From: Vicinamibacteria bacterium
GTDB taxonomy: Bacteria; Acidobacteriota; Vicinamibacteria; Fen-336; JAGNNV01
Direction of reading: 5' to 3'
Length of the DNA: 12,900 nt
NCBI GenBank assembly: GCA_016650185.1
Contig: JAENWE010000498.1
Span: forward strand, 1 to 12,900
Below, in pieces: positions 6,575 to 12,900 of this stretch. The notes under the pieces were generated by a model. That model searched no databases and was not told the origin of the DNA. It saw only the letters and a list, made by a program, of their open reading frames with translations. Position 1 is the first letter of the stretch. Every line of letters begins with the position of its first letter. Both the position numbers and the translations under genes were made by a program.

Positions 6575-9249
6575 GGCAGTGATTCACTCCTTCTCTTCGC
6601 GACATCCTCTATGCAGCGGAGGGCGAGCGTCGTCCAACCGGTCTGGTGCGATGCTCCAAAGCCTCGTCCGGTATCTCCGGAGAAATACTCGTGAAAAAGG
6701 ACGAGATCTTTGAAATGGGGATCGGCCCGGTATCGCGCCTGGTCGCCATGACAAGGCCTTCGGCCGTCCTGGTCTCTCAGGAACGTGGAGGCCAGCCGGC
6801 GTTCAATCTCCACCGCGATTTCCCTCAAGTTCATGAGGACTCCCGATCCGGCGGGGCACTCGAGCCGCAGCGTGTCTTCGTAGAAGTCGTGAATCCGGCC
6901 CAGGGCTTCCACCAGAAGATAGTTCAGGGGAAACCAGACCGGGCCGCGCCAGTTGGAGTTGGCCCCGAACTCCCTGGTCCGGGACTCGTCAGGGGCATAG
7001 TCGACCTGATGATCGCCATTGGGAGAGTGAAGGACGAAGGGCTCGGAGCGGTGCTGCTTTGAGACGGACCGCACCCCTGTGGGCGCCAGTAGGGATGACT
7101 CGTCGAGCAGTTGCGCCAGAACGCGCGTCAGTTGCTCCTGGGAGGCGATGGAGAGGAGCGCCTTCTTCGGCGTCGTCGAAGCCCCATCGCGGCCTTGGAG
7201 GGCGACCAAAGACCGAGCCTCCAGGAAGGCATTGACCTGGCGCGCGAGTTTGGGCAAGTGTTCCATCGAACCGCGGTCCAGCACGTGCGTCGCGAACAAA
7301 GGAATCAGGCCGACCATGGAGCGGATTCTGAGAGGCGTACGCACTCCATCGACGTTGACAAAGTCGTAGTAGAAGCCCTCTTCCTCATCCCACAGCCCGG
7401 AGGGACGATTCATGGCGTCGGCGATCGAAGCGAACTGGTCGAAGAGTTCGGCAGCGAGGCCATCGTACCGAAAAGGATCCTTCCTGCCGAGCTCCACCGC
7501 CATGGCCATCATGTTGAGCGCGAAGAAGGCCATCCAGCCCGTGCCATCCGCCTGTTCGAGGTGACCGCCGGTGGGTGGGCGTCTTCCCCGATCAAAGGCG
7601 CTGATATTGTCGAGCCCGAGGAATCCTCCGTCGAAGAGCCGGCTGCCGGATACCTTCTCGAGGCCCTGCCACCAGCGAAAGTTGCGCATCAGGGGTTCGA
7701 AGACGGCGGCGAGAAAGTCGAGAGCCTCGGGCCGATCCGGCCCCGACAACTGGAACACCCGCAGACAGGCCCAGGCATGCACCGGCGGGTTGACGTCGCC
7801 GAACGCGAATTCATAGGCGGGCATCTGGCCAGAGGGATGCAGGTACCCCTGGCTCAGGAAGAGTTTCAGCTGATCGCGCGCGAATTCAGGATCCACCCGG
7901 GCGAACGGGATCATGTGGAAGGCCAGATCCCAGGCCGCGTACCAGGGGTATTCCCAGCTGTCGGGAACGGAAATCACGTCGCGATTGACGATATGAGTCC
8001 AGTCCCGATTGCGTCCGTCGCGTCTTTGCGCGGGGGGCTTCGGCTGGGCCGGGTCGCCTTCGATCCAATCCGCCACGTTGAAGTTGTAGAACTGCTTGGA
8101 CCACAGAAGCGAGGCATAACCCTGGCGCAGCACTGTCTTCTCGTCGTCGGTGGCCCGTGCGGGAAGGATCGCTTCGTAGAACCGATCGGCCTCTTCCGCC
8201 CGCGTGCGAATGGTCTCTTCCGCATGTTGCAGTCCCAGACGCTCCTGCACGTCCTTTTCCGAAGCGAGCCGAAGATAGACAACCACGGACCCCCGGGCTT
8301 TGAGGCTCAGCCGATAGTGCGCCCCGGCCTTGGTTCCCTCGCCCGCTGAATTCACCGCGTCCAGGCGCCCGCCCACCACGAACTCGTGAAAGGCATCCTT
8401 GACGAAGGGCTGGGGGTTCGGAGAACCGAAAACGCGTTCGATGTTGGTTTCGTTCTCGGTGAACAACATCTGCGGTTCGACCCCGGTCGAGGAAGGGCCC
8501 GCTTCCCACAGGTACCGACCGAGTTCCTGGTGGGTGACGCTCACGCATCGGCGGGCTCCGAGCCGCATGTCCGGTCTCGGGCCGTACCCCGGTTCATCAT
8601 CTCGCCCCCAGATCCAGGTGTTCCGAAACCAGAGTTGCGGAATGAGGTGAAGGAGAGCGTCCTCGGAGGAGCGGTTGGCGAGGGTGACCTTCATGACGAT
8701 GTCAGTGGGAGAGGCCTTCGCGTATTCGGCCGTCACATCGACATATCGATTGTGATCGAAAACGCCGGTGTCCTCGATTTCAAACTCGGGGTCGAGAATC
8801 CCTCGTTCCCGGCCCTGACGAACCAGCCTCTCGTACGGATACGCCCAGAGCGGGTATTTGTAGAGGGCCTTGGCATATGAATGCGTGGGCGTAGAGTCGA
8901 GGTAGTAGTACAGTTCCTTGACGTCTTCGCTGTGGTTTCCCTCGGGGGCCCCGAGACCGAAGAGGCGCTCCTTCAGAATCGGATCGCGGCCATTCCAAAG
9001 GGCCAGACCGAAACACAACCGCGCCTCGCGATCACAGAAGCCGAGCAGCCCGTCTTCCCCCCAGCGGTAGACCCTGGACCGGGCGTGGTCGTGCGGGAAG
9101 TAGTCCCAGCAGGCTCCATACTCGGAGTAGTCCTCCCGGATGGTGCCCCATTGCCGCTCGGCGAGGTAAGGCCCGAAGAGGCGCCAGTCCTCAGAAGCTT
9201 TGGCCGCTCGCCGAAGGCGATCATGCTCGGCGATGGTGGCGGGCGTCAA
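6571..9249 (-). CDS. GH63/MGH1-like glucosidase, 892 residues
   Basis: This is a large cytoplasmic-looking glucosidase without a signal peptide. It belongs to the bacterial family related to fungal YMR196W and to GH63 enzymes. Recognisable segments are GPYLAERQWGTIREDY (26-41), DYFPHDHARSRVYRWGEDG (49-67), GRDPILKERLFGL (87-99) and SEDVKELYYYLDSTPTHSY (107-125). In the (alpha/alpha) barrel are EYPWYAAWDLAFH (433-445, with D441 a likely catalytic acid by position), NSNWRGPVWFPLNYL (764-778) and GASHQTGWT (865-873). The substrate is unproven; alpha-linked glucosides such as glycogen fragments or glucosylglycerate-type solutes are possible. The only start that fits the homologous N-terminus is TTG at 9249, with GAGG just upstream; the frame closes at a TGA near 9276. 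It follows the DoxX gene by 33 bases and overlaps the debranching gene, so the three are probably cotranscribed. Confidence 0.9.
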   Translation of the reverse strand: MTPATIAEHDRLRRAAKASEDWRLFGPYLAERQWGTIREDYSEYGACWDYFPHDHARSRVYRWGEDGLLGFCDREARLCFGLALWNGRDPILKERLFGLGAPEGNHSEDVKELYYYLDSTPTHSYAKALYKYPLWAYPYERLVRQGRERGILDPEFEIEDTGVFDHNRYVDVTAEYAKASPTDIVMKVTLANRSSEDALLHLIPQLWFRNTWIWGRDDEPGYGPRPDMRLGARRCVSVTHQELGRYLWEAGPSSTGVEPQMLFTENETNIERVFGSPNPQPFVKDAFHEFVVGGRLDAVNSAGEGTKAGAHYRLSLKARGSVVVYLRLASEKDVQERLGLQHAEETIRTRAEEADRFYEAILPARATDDEKTVLRQGYASLLWSKQFYNFNVADWIEGDPAQPKPPAQRRDGRNRDWTHIVNRDVISVPDSWEYPWYAAWDLAFHMIPFARVDPEFARDQLKLFLSQGYLHPSGQMPAYEFAFGDVNPPVHAWACLRVFQLSGPDRPEALDFLAAVFEPLMRNFRWWQGLEKVSGSRLFDGGFLGLDNISAFDRGRRPPTGGHLEQADGTGWMAFFALNMMAMAVELGRKDPFRYDGLAAELFDQFASIADAMNRPSGLWDEEEGFYYDFVNVDGVRTPLRIRSMVGLIPLFATHVLDRGSMEHLPKLARQVNAFLEARSLVALQGRDGASTTPKKALLSIASQEQLTRVLAQLLDESSLLAPTGVRSVSKQHRSEPFVLHSPNGDHQVDYAPDESRTREFGANSNWRGPVWFPLNYLLVEALGRIHDFYEDTLRLECPAGSGVLMNLREIAVEIERRLASTFLRDQDGRRPCHGDQARYRADPHFKDLVLFHEYFSGDTGRGFGASHQTGWTTLALRCIEDVAKRRSESLP

Positions 9250-9282
9250 GACCTCGATTCTAGGCAGCGGTAGTCATGGACG

Positions 9283-9780
9283 TCACGCGTTTTTTTCGGG
9301 TTCTTCCCTTCCGAAAATGACTCGCTTCAAAAGAGCATCCACGCTCAATGCCCCCGGGCCTTTGACCACCAGCCACGAGAGGAAGACCCCCAGGGCGAAG
9401 GGGGCGACATCGGCGAGGCCGATTTCGGAGGTCCGACTGAAGGCGCCGACGAACGTGTCGCGATCGGCGGTCAGCAGCGCCACGATCATGGTGGACGACA
9501 AGAGCAGCGCCGTGATCCGGGTCAGGACGCCCGCGAGCAGCAGCAAGCCGCCGTAGTACTCAAGACGGGCGACAAAGGCGGCGTTTAGTTCCGGGAACGG
9601 GATTCCAAGATCAGTGAAGAAGCTGACCGTGTTCTCCATGTGGGCGAGTTTTCCGTTCCCCGAATCGTAGAAAGCGAAGCCCACGAGCAGTCGGGTCAAG
9701 ACTCCGGGCACGAAATCCACATGCCCTAGCAGTTTGAGGGCCAGAGTGCTGGCCTTACGGATGGTGGCGGCGGCGGTCAT
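9283..9780 (-). CDS. DoxX-family integral membrane protein
   Basis: This 165-residue protein has four hydrophobic helices, at about 23-40, 68-86, 88-104 and 121-139. The layout is that of DoxX: a first helix ending in an R-x-L-x-G-F-x-F-x-x-S-G-N-G-K-L segment, then ARLEYYGGLLLLAGVLTR. DoxX proteins are small membrane proteins linked in some bacteria to thiosulfate oxidation or to envelope oxidative-stress complexes, but most have no known role. Translation starts at ATG 9780 with a strong TAGGAGGAG (9797-9789). The C-terminus is charged and ends at a run of seven A on the coding strand. It lies between an acyltransferase and the glucosidase on the same strand. Confidence 0.88.
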   Translation of the reverse strand: MTAAATIRKASTLALKLLGHVDFVPGVLTRLLVGFAFYDSGNGKLAHMENTVSFFTDLGIPFPELNAAFVARLEYYGGLLLLAGVLTRITALLLSSTMIVALLTADRDTFVGAFSRTSEIGLADVAPFALGVFLSWLVVKGPGALSVDALLKRVIFGREEPEKNA

Positions 9781-9834
9781 AAAACGGGCTCCTCCTAAAA
9801 TCTGCTGGTTCAGATGTTGTTTCCTGGAATTCGG

Positions 9835-10479
9835 TTACGTCCCCACGAGCGCCCCTTCCGTTTGAAGAGCGCCGCCCTTGGTCCGTGGCAGGGGAACGAT
9901 AGGCCCTTTCCGGTCTGGATGTTTGGCGGTGAGGGGGGCGTAGAGTCGCCGGAGACTTTCGAAGTCCTTGTCGATATCCCCGGTCGGAATGAGGATGTCG
10001 GGGAGGATCCCGCATTTCTTCGTTGCGTAATCAATGTAGCCCATAAAAATCGGGAGCTTTGCCTGCAGCGCAATGTAGTAAAAACCAGTCCTCCAGCCGG
10101 ATGTGATTTTTCGGGTCCCTTCCGGCGCCACCCCGATGGCGAAGGTCTCGTGAGCGTCAAACCAGGAGACCGCCTGGCTCACGAAACTCTGGTTTCGAGA
10201 CCGGTCCAGGGGTAAGCCGCCCATGTGTCGGAGGAACCACCCGAGTGGTCCGTGGAACAGAGTGTGCTTGCCGAAGAAGGAGAACTCCAGTTTGAGCATG
10301 GCCGCCGCGAGGATGAGGAAGAAGCCATCCCAATTCGAGGTGTGGGGGGCCGCGAGGATGACGAATTTTCTTGGACTTGGCGGCTCTCCGGTGCAGGTCC
10401 ACCCCAGAAGCCTGAAGACAACCCGGCCGACGAAAGCCACAAAAAGCCACCCCCTCCGGCTCTTCGGTATTCTGCTCAC
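9835..10479 (-). CDS. PlsC-type lysophospholipid acyltransferase family protein
   Basis: This is probably a membrane-associated enzyme that transfers an acyl chain to a lysophospholipid or a related lipid. With GTG at 10479 it has 214 residues. A hydrophobic segment (about 10-27) precedes the catalytic H-x4-D motif HTSNWD (H46, D51). GGLPLDRS (87-94) and the substrate-phosphate motif APEGTR (118-123) follow, in the normal order for the family. GTG 10479 is preferred because AAGG lies five bases before it and the protein then starts MSRIPKS. An alternative GTG at 10521 adds 14 residues but has no visible ribosome site. The gene is divergent from waaA, and 54 bases separate it from the DoxX gene downstream. 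The exact acyl acceptor cannot be told; sn-1-acylglycerol-3-phosphate is only the family default. Confidence 0.9.
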   Translation of the reverse strand: MSRIPKSRRGWLFVAFVGRVVFRLLGWTCTGEPPSPRKFVILAAPHTSNWDGFFLILAAAMLKLEFSFFGKHTLFHGPLGWFLRHMGGLPLDRSRNQSFVSQAVSWFDAHETFAIGVAPEGTRKITSGWRTGFYYIALQAKLPIFMGYIDYATKKCGILPDILIPTGDIDKDFESLRRLYAPLTAKHPDRKGPIVPLPRTKGGALQTEGALVGT

Positions 10480-10521
10480 TCCTGCCTTCAAAGGTAATTG
10501 AGAAACCCAAAAGACTCTCAC

Positions 10522-10550
10522 TTCAGAGAACTTATAACCGCGACTATAGT
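10522..10550 (+). promoter_or_regulatory. Candidate sigma-70 promoter for waaA-lpxK
   Basis: TTCAGA (10522-10527, 4 of 6 to TTGACA) is followed by exactly 17 bases and TATAGT (10545-10550, 5 of 6 to TATAAT). This is in a locally AT-richer divergent region, 28 bases before the waaA ATG. A start near 10557 would give a leader of about 20 bases. The -10 box lies within the palindrome ACTATAGT, so it could also serve the opposite strand, but no matching minus-strand -35 was found. Confidence 0.5.
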
Positions 10551-10566
10551 TCGCGCCACGGCGCGA
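10551..10566. promoter_or_regulatory. Perfect palindrome at the predicted waaA transcription start (operator-like)
   Basis: TCGCGCC (10551-10557), AC, then GGCGCGA (10560-10566) is a perfect 7-bp inverted repeat beginning on the base after the -10 box. Such a position suits a repressor site or a hairpin at the very 5' end of the mRNA. No regulator is identified, and a GC-rich chance palindrome cannot be excluded. Confidence 0.35.
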
Positions 10567-10577
10567 TTGCCCGAATC

Positions 10578-11849
10578 ATGCTCTCGATCTATACCTTCTT
10601 GTTGGGCCTCGGCTTCGCCTTCGCCGCCCCCTTCTTCCTCTGGCGCGGTCGAGGCACCAATCGGTACACCGCGAATTTCAAGGAGCGCTTCGGCGCTCTA
10701 CCCGTGTATCTGAACGTCGACGGGGATCGATCGATCTGGATCCACGCGGTCTCGGTCGGAGAGGTCCTGGCCTCGCGCATTCTCGTTGAGCCGCTCAAGA
10801 AGCGATTTCCCAAACACCGGATCTTCCTCTCCACATCCACAGTGGCCGGGAACGCGGTGGCGCGCCAGCGCGTGCACGGGATTGACGGACTCTTCTACGC
10901 ACCCTTCGACTTTCCCTCGCCCGTGCGCAAGGTTTTGGACACGCTCCGGCCCGATCTGCTGGTCATCGTCGAGACGGAGCTTTGGCCCAACCTCATCCAT
11001 GAAGCGAGCGCCCGTGGCACCAAGATCGCTCTGGTCAACGGCCGGATTTCGCCCCGGTCCTATCCTCGCTATCGGCGGATTCGAAGTCTTCTTCGCGGCA
11101 CACTCTCCAAGGTGGACGCGTTCTTCATGCAGGCCGAGCCGCATGCCGATCGGATCAAGGCGATGGGCGCACCCGCGGATCGGGTCAAGGTGACCGGCAA
11201 TCTCAAGTTCGACGCGCTCGACACCGGGCGTCCGAAAGAGCGTTTGGCCCGGATCGTCCTCTCTCAGCCCGCGCGGCCGATCGTGGTGGCGGGGAGCACC
11301 GTGCCCGGGGAAGAGGAAATAATTCTGAGAGCACTTCACCTGGCTCGCGAGACCGTGCCGAGCCTGGGCCTGGTCCTGGCTCCCCGCCATCCTGACCGGT
11401 TCGCCGAAGTCCCGGCCATCGTGGAGGCCGCGGGCTTTCGCTGCGTTCGCCGCACGGACCTCGAGCCCGGGCAGTGGAAGGTCGGGGACGTGCTGCTGCT
11501 TGATACGCTCGGTGAGTTGGCGTCCGTGTTCTCCCTGGCCACGGTCGGCTTTGTCGGCGGATCCCTGGTTCCGCAAGGAGGACATAATGTGTTGGAGGTT
11601 TCGGCGAGCGGGGTGCCGGTGCTCACCGGCCCGAACGTCCAGAATTTTCAGGAAATCGCGAACGAATTTCACCGGGAGGGCGCCCTCGTGTTTGTGAAGG
11701 ACGCGAGGGAGCTCGCGCGCGAGATCGTCTCCTTTGTGACCGACAAGTCCCGGCGTGATGAAGTCGGAGGCAAGGGCCGCGCCCTGATCGAACCCAACCG
11801 CGGCGCTCTGGGCCGCACGGTGGACGGCCTCTCGGGCCTGATTGATTGA
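10578..11849 (+). CDS. waaA: 3-deoxy-D-manno-octulosonic acid (Kdo) transferase
   Basis: WaaA (KdtA) adds Kdo from CMP-Kdo to lipid IVA on the inner face of the cytoplasmic membrane, starting the LPS core. The 423-residue length is normal for this GT30 enzyme. Residues 1-22 form the N-terminal membrane anchor. The acceptor-side domain holds IWIHAVSVGEVLA (53-65) with E62, the expected catalytic glutamate, then STSTVAGN (85-92) and VETELWPNLI (131-140). The nucleotide-sugar domain holds VTGNLKFD (205-212), AGSTVPGEEE (238-247), APRHPDRF (268-275) and GGSLVPQGGHNVLE (327-340). It starts at ATG 10578 without a clear Shine-Dalgarno. It is followed after six bases by lpxK. Whether it adds one, two or more Kdo residues cannot be read from the sequence. 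Confidence 0.97.
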   Translation: MLSIYTFLLGLGFAFAAPFFLWRGRGTNRYTANFKERFGALPVYLNVDGDRSIWIHAVSVGEVLASRILVEPLKKRFPKHRIFLSTSTVAGNAVARQRVHGIDGLFYAPFDFPSPVRKVLDTLRPDLLVIVETELWPNLIHEASARGTKIALVNGRISPRSYPRYRRIRSLLRGTLSKVDAFFMQAEPHADRIKAMGAPADRVKVTGNLKFDALDTGRPKERLARIVLSQPARPIVVAGSTVPGEEEIILRALHLARETVPSLGLVLAPRHPDRFAEVPAIVEAAGFRCVRRTDLEPGQWKVGDVLLLDTLGELASVFSLATVGFVGGSLVPQGGHNVLEVSASGVPVLTGPNVQNFQEIANEFHREGALVFVKDARELAREIVSFVTDKSRRDEVGGKGRALIEPNRGALGRTVDGLSGLID

Positions 11850-11855
11850 GGCCAT

Positions 11856-12878
11856 TTGCCTAGGGCGCTTTCGACTCTGACCCCCCTGGCCTGGCTATAC
11901 GGCTTTGGGGTCTGGTTGCGTCGCCAGGCCTACGCCCGCGGCATGTTCCCTCAGGCGCGCCTGCGTTCGCCGGTGATCAGCGTCGGGGGCCTGGCCATGG
12001 GGGGATCGATGAAGACCCCCCTGGTCGTCGAACTGGCGAGGGCCATCTCGGCCCGGGGTCCCGCCGTTGGCGTTTTGGGCCATGGCTATCGAGGTCGGGA
12101 CGGGAGTCCGCGCGTGGTGTCCGATGGAGCGAAACCCCTCGAAACCGCCGAGACCGTGGGCGATGAGGCTCTGCTCCTCGCCTATGAACTCCCCGGCTGT
12201 CCGGTGGTGGTGGGCCGGGACAAAGTTGCGGCGGGGCGGCTTCTCGAAAAGCGCTTCGGGAAGCGGATTCTCATCGTCGACTCAGGGTTCCAGCATCTCC
12301 GTCTGTTTCGAGACCTCGACATCGTTAGCGTGAGCGAGGGTGATTTGGGCGAAAGAGTCCTACCCGCCGGAATGCTGAGGGAGTCGGCCCGCGCCCTCAA
12401 GGCCGCGCATCTCATCTTCACTGATCGCGAGACCGACGGCGCAAGAGTGGCCCGGCTGCGCGCCCAGCGGCCCTCGGACGTGTTCTCACTCGCTCGCGCC
12501 GACTTTGGCTTCTTTCCCCTCGAAGGCACCGGCCTCGAACAGGAGCCGCCCGAGCGGGCATTCGCTTTTTGCGGCATCGGCAAGCCCGAGCGTTTCGTGA
12601 TGGATATCAAGGCCCGCGGCGTGACCGTGGCCGGGCAGCGCTTCTTCAGGGATCACCACCGGTTCACCGAACAGGATCTGCGCGACGTGGCCACGGCCGC
12701 GACGACGGCTGGCGCCACCGCGGTGGTCACCACCGCCAAGGACGCCGTCCGCATCGACGCCTGGTCGGGGTCTGTTCCCCTTCTGGTGCTTTCGGCGCGT
12801 CTCGACATTGAGAATCTTCCCGCCGTCCTGAAGAGAATCGATCGGATGATCCTGGCCCGGATAAAGGCGAAGTCCTGA
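11856..12878 (+). CDS. lpxK: Tetraacyldisaccharide 4'-kinase (lipid A 4'-kinase), with unusual motifs
   Basis: LpxK phosphorylates the 4' position of tetraacyldisaccharide-1-phosphate to give lipid IVA, the substrate of WaaA encoded just upstream. The 340 residues cover the full family length. The membrane-facing N-terminus (1-30) precedes the P-loop at 43-55 (VGGLAMGGSMKTP). GHGYRGR (75-81), ETVGDEALLLA (99-109), GRDKVAAGR (120-128), DSGFQHLRL (142-150), RVLPAGMLRE (167-176), FCGIGKPERF (238-247) and FFRDHHRFTEQDL (263-275) follow. Two positions are odd: the P-loop normally reads GG[TSN]GKTP but has Met for Gly at 52, and DDGFQH reads DSGFQH. The start is TTG at 11856 with GAGG (11848-11851) overlapping the waaA stop, so translation is probably coupled. 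The stop overlaps the next ATG by one base. Confidence 0.95.
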   Translation: MPRALSTLTPLAWLYGFGVWLRRQAYARGMFPQARLRSPVISVGGLAMGGSMKTPLVVELARAISARGPAVGVLGHGYRGRDGSPRVVSDGAKPLETAETVGDEALLLAYELPGCPVVVGRDKVAAGRLLEKRFGKRILIVDSGFQHLRLFRDLDIVSVSEGDLGERVLPAGMLRESARALKAAHLIFTDRETDGARVARLRAQRPSDVFSLARADFGFFPLEGTGLEQEPPERAFAFCGIGKPERFVMDIKARGVTVAGQRFFRDHHRFTEQDLRDVATAATTAGATAVVTTAKDAVRIDAWSGSVPLLVLSARLDIENLPAVLKRIDRMILARIKAKS

Positions 12879-12900
12879 TGGCCCGGTCGGTTCGCTTCAC
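12878..12900 (+). CDS. Start of a further gene in the waaA-lpxK operon, cut by the window edge
   Basis: An ATG at 12878 overlaps the lpxK stop (TGATG) and opens a frame MARSVRF that runs to the edge. Only seven full codons are visible, so the product cannot be named. A lipid A acyltransferase or another envelope gene would fit the context, but nothing in the codons shows it. Confidence 0.45.

Noticed and set aside
7111..8349. Plus-strand open frame of 412 codons opposite the GH63 gene
   Set aside because: It is a mirror of the glucosidase codons, with no recognisable motif or ribosome site.
9290..9296. Run of seven T/A at the 3' end of the DoxX gene as terminator or frameshift site
   Set aside because: It lies inside the last codons, with no GC-rich stem placed before it on the transcript, and the frame closes normally two codons later.
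10698..11855. Minus-strand open frame of 385 codons opposite waaA
   Set aside because: It is antisense to a full-length WaaA with all family motifs. The His/Arg/Asp-rich composition marks it as a shadow.
1..12900. CRISPR arrays, tRNA/rRNA genes, transposons, att sites
   Set aside because: No regularly spaced repeats, cloverleaf-like sequences, transposase genes or terminal inverted repeats were seen on either strand.

Overview
This GC-rich window (roughly 60% GC by eye) comes from a Gram-negative bacterium. It carries two consecutive lipid A/Kdo genes (waaA, lpxK) and several exported proteins. No gene fixes the phylum. Acidobacteriota, Bdellovibrionota or Myxococcota would fit the gene set, but that is only a guess. 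No tRNA, rRNA, CRISPR array or insertion sequence was seen. Genes are packed tightly and the longest stretch without a gene is about 120 bases.

Layout: the left edge (3-956, +) is the catalytic C-terminal part of an S9A prolyl oligopeptidase. After a short gap with a perfect hairpin comes an exported 668-residue protein (1075-3081, +). It has a degenerate peptidase-like segment, helical TPR-like repeats and a C-terminal set of cysteine-paired Sel1 repeats. It converges on a compact minus-strand operon at 4509-3078: ECF sigma factor, zinc-finger anti-sigma factor, and an exported thioredoxin/TlpA-like protein. Further minus-strand genes lie upstream: an acyltransferase (9835-10479), a DoxX-type membrane protein (9283-9780), a GH63-type glucosidase (6571-9249) and a GH133-type glycogen debranching enzyme (4622-6574). 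The last two overlap by ATGA. On the right, a promoter-like region reads into waaA, then lpxK, then the first codons of a third gene, all on the plus strand and overlapping or nearly so.

Main finding: the thioredoxin-like gene has an in-frame TGA exactly where the family has the first cysteine of its CxxC active site (W-T-F-G-[TGA]-I-N-C). Reading continues for 118 more codons of clearly homologous thioredoxin fold. Six other genes in the window use TGA as a normal stop, so the genetic code is not globally changed. A 7-bp hairpin with one bulge and a GGGUC loop begins 18 nt after the TGA, and its loop begins after 25 nt, which is the geometry of a bacterial SECIS element. The simplest reading is an undescribed UxxC thioredoxin-like selenoprotein, translationally coupled to its own sigma/anti-sigma pair and so probably part of an envelope or redox stress response. 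The convergent neighbour is rich in paired cysteines and also looks exported, so it is a conceivable client.

Other points of interest are unusual residues in the LpxK P-loop and DDGFQH motif, a palindrome directly behind the candidate waaA -10 box, and the coupling of two alpha-glucan-type glycoside hydrolases.
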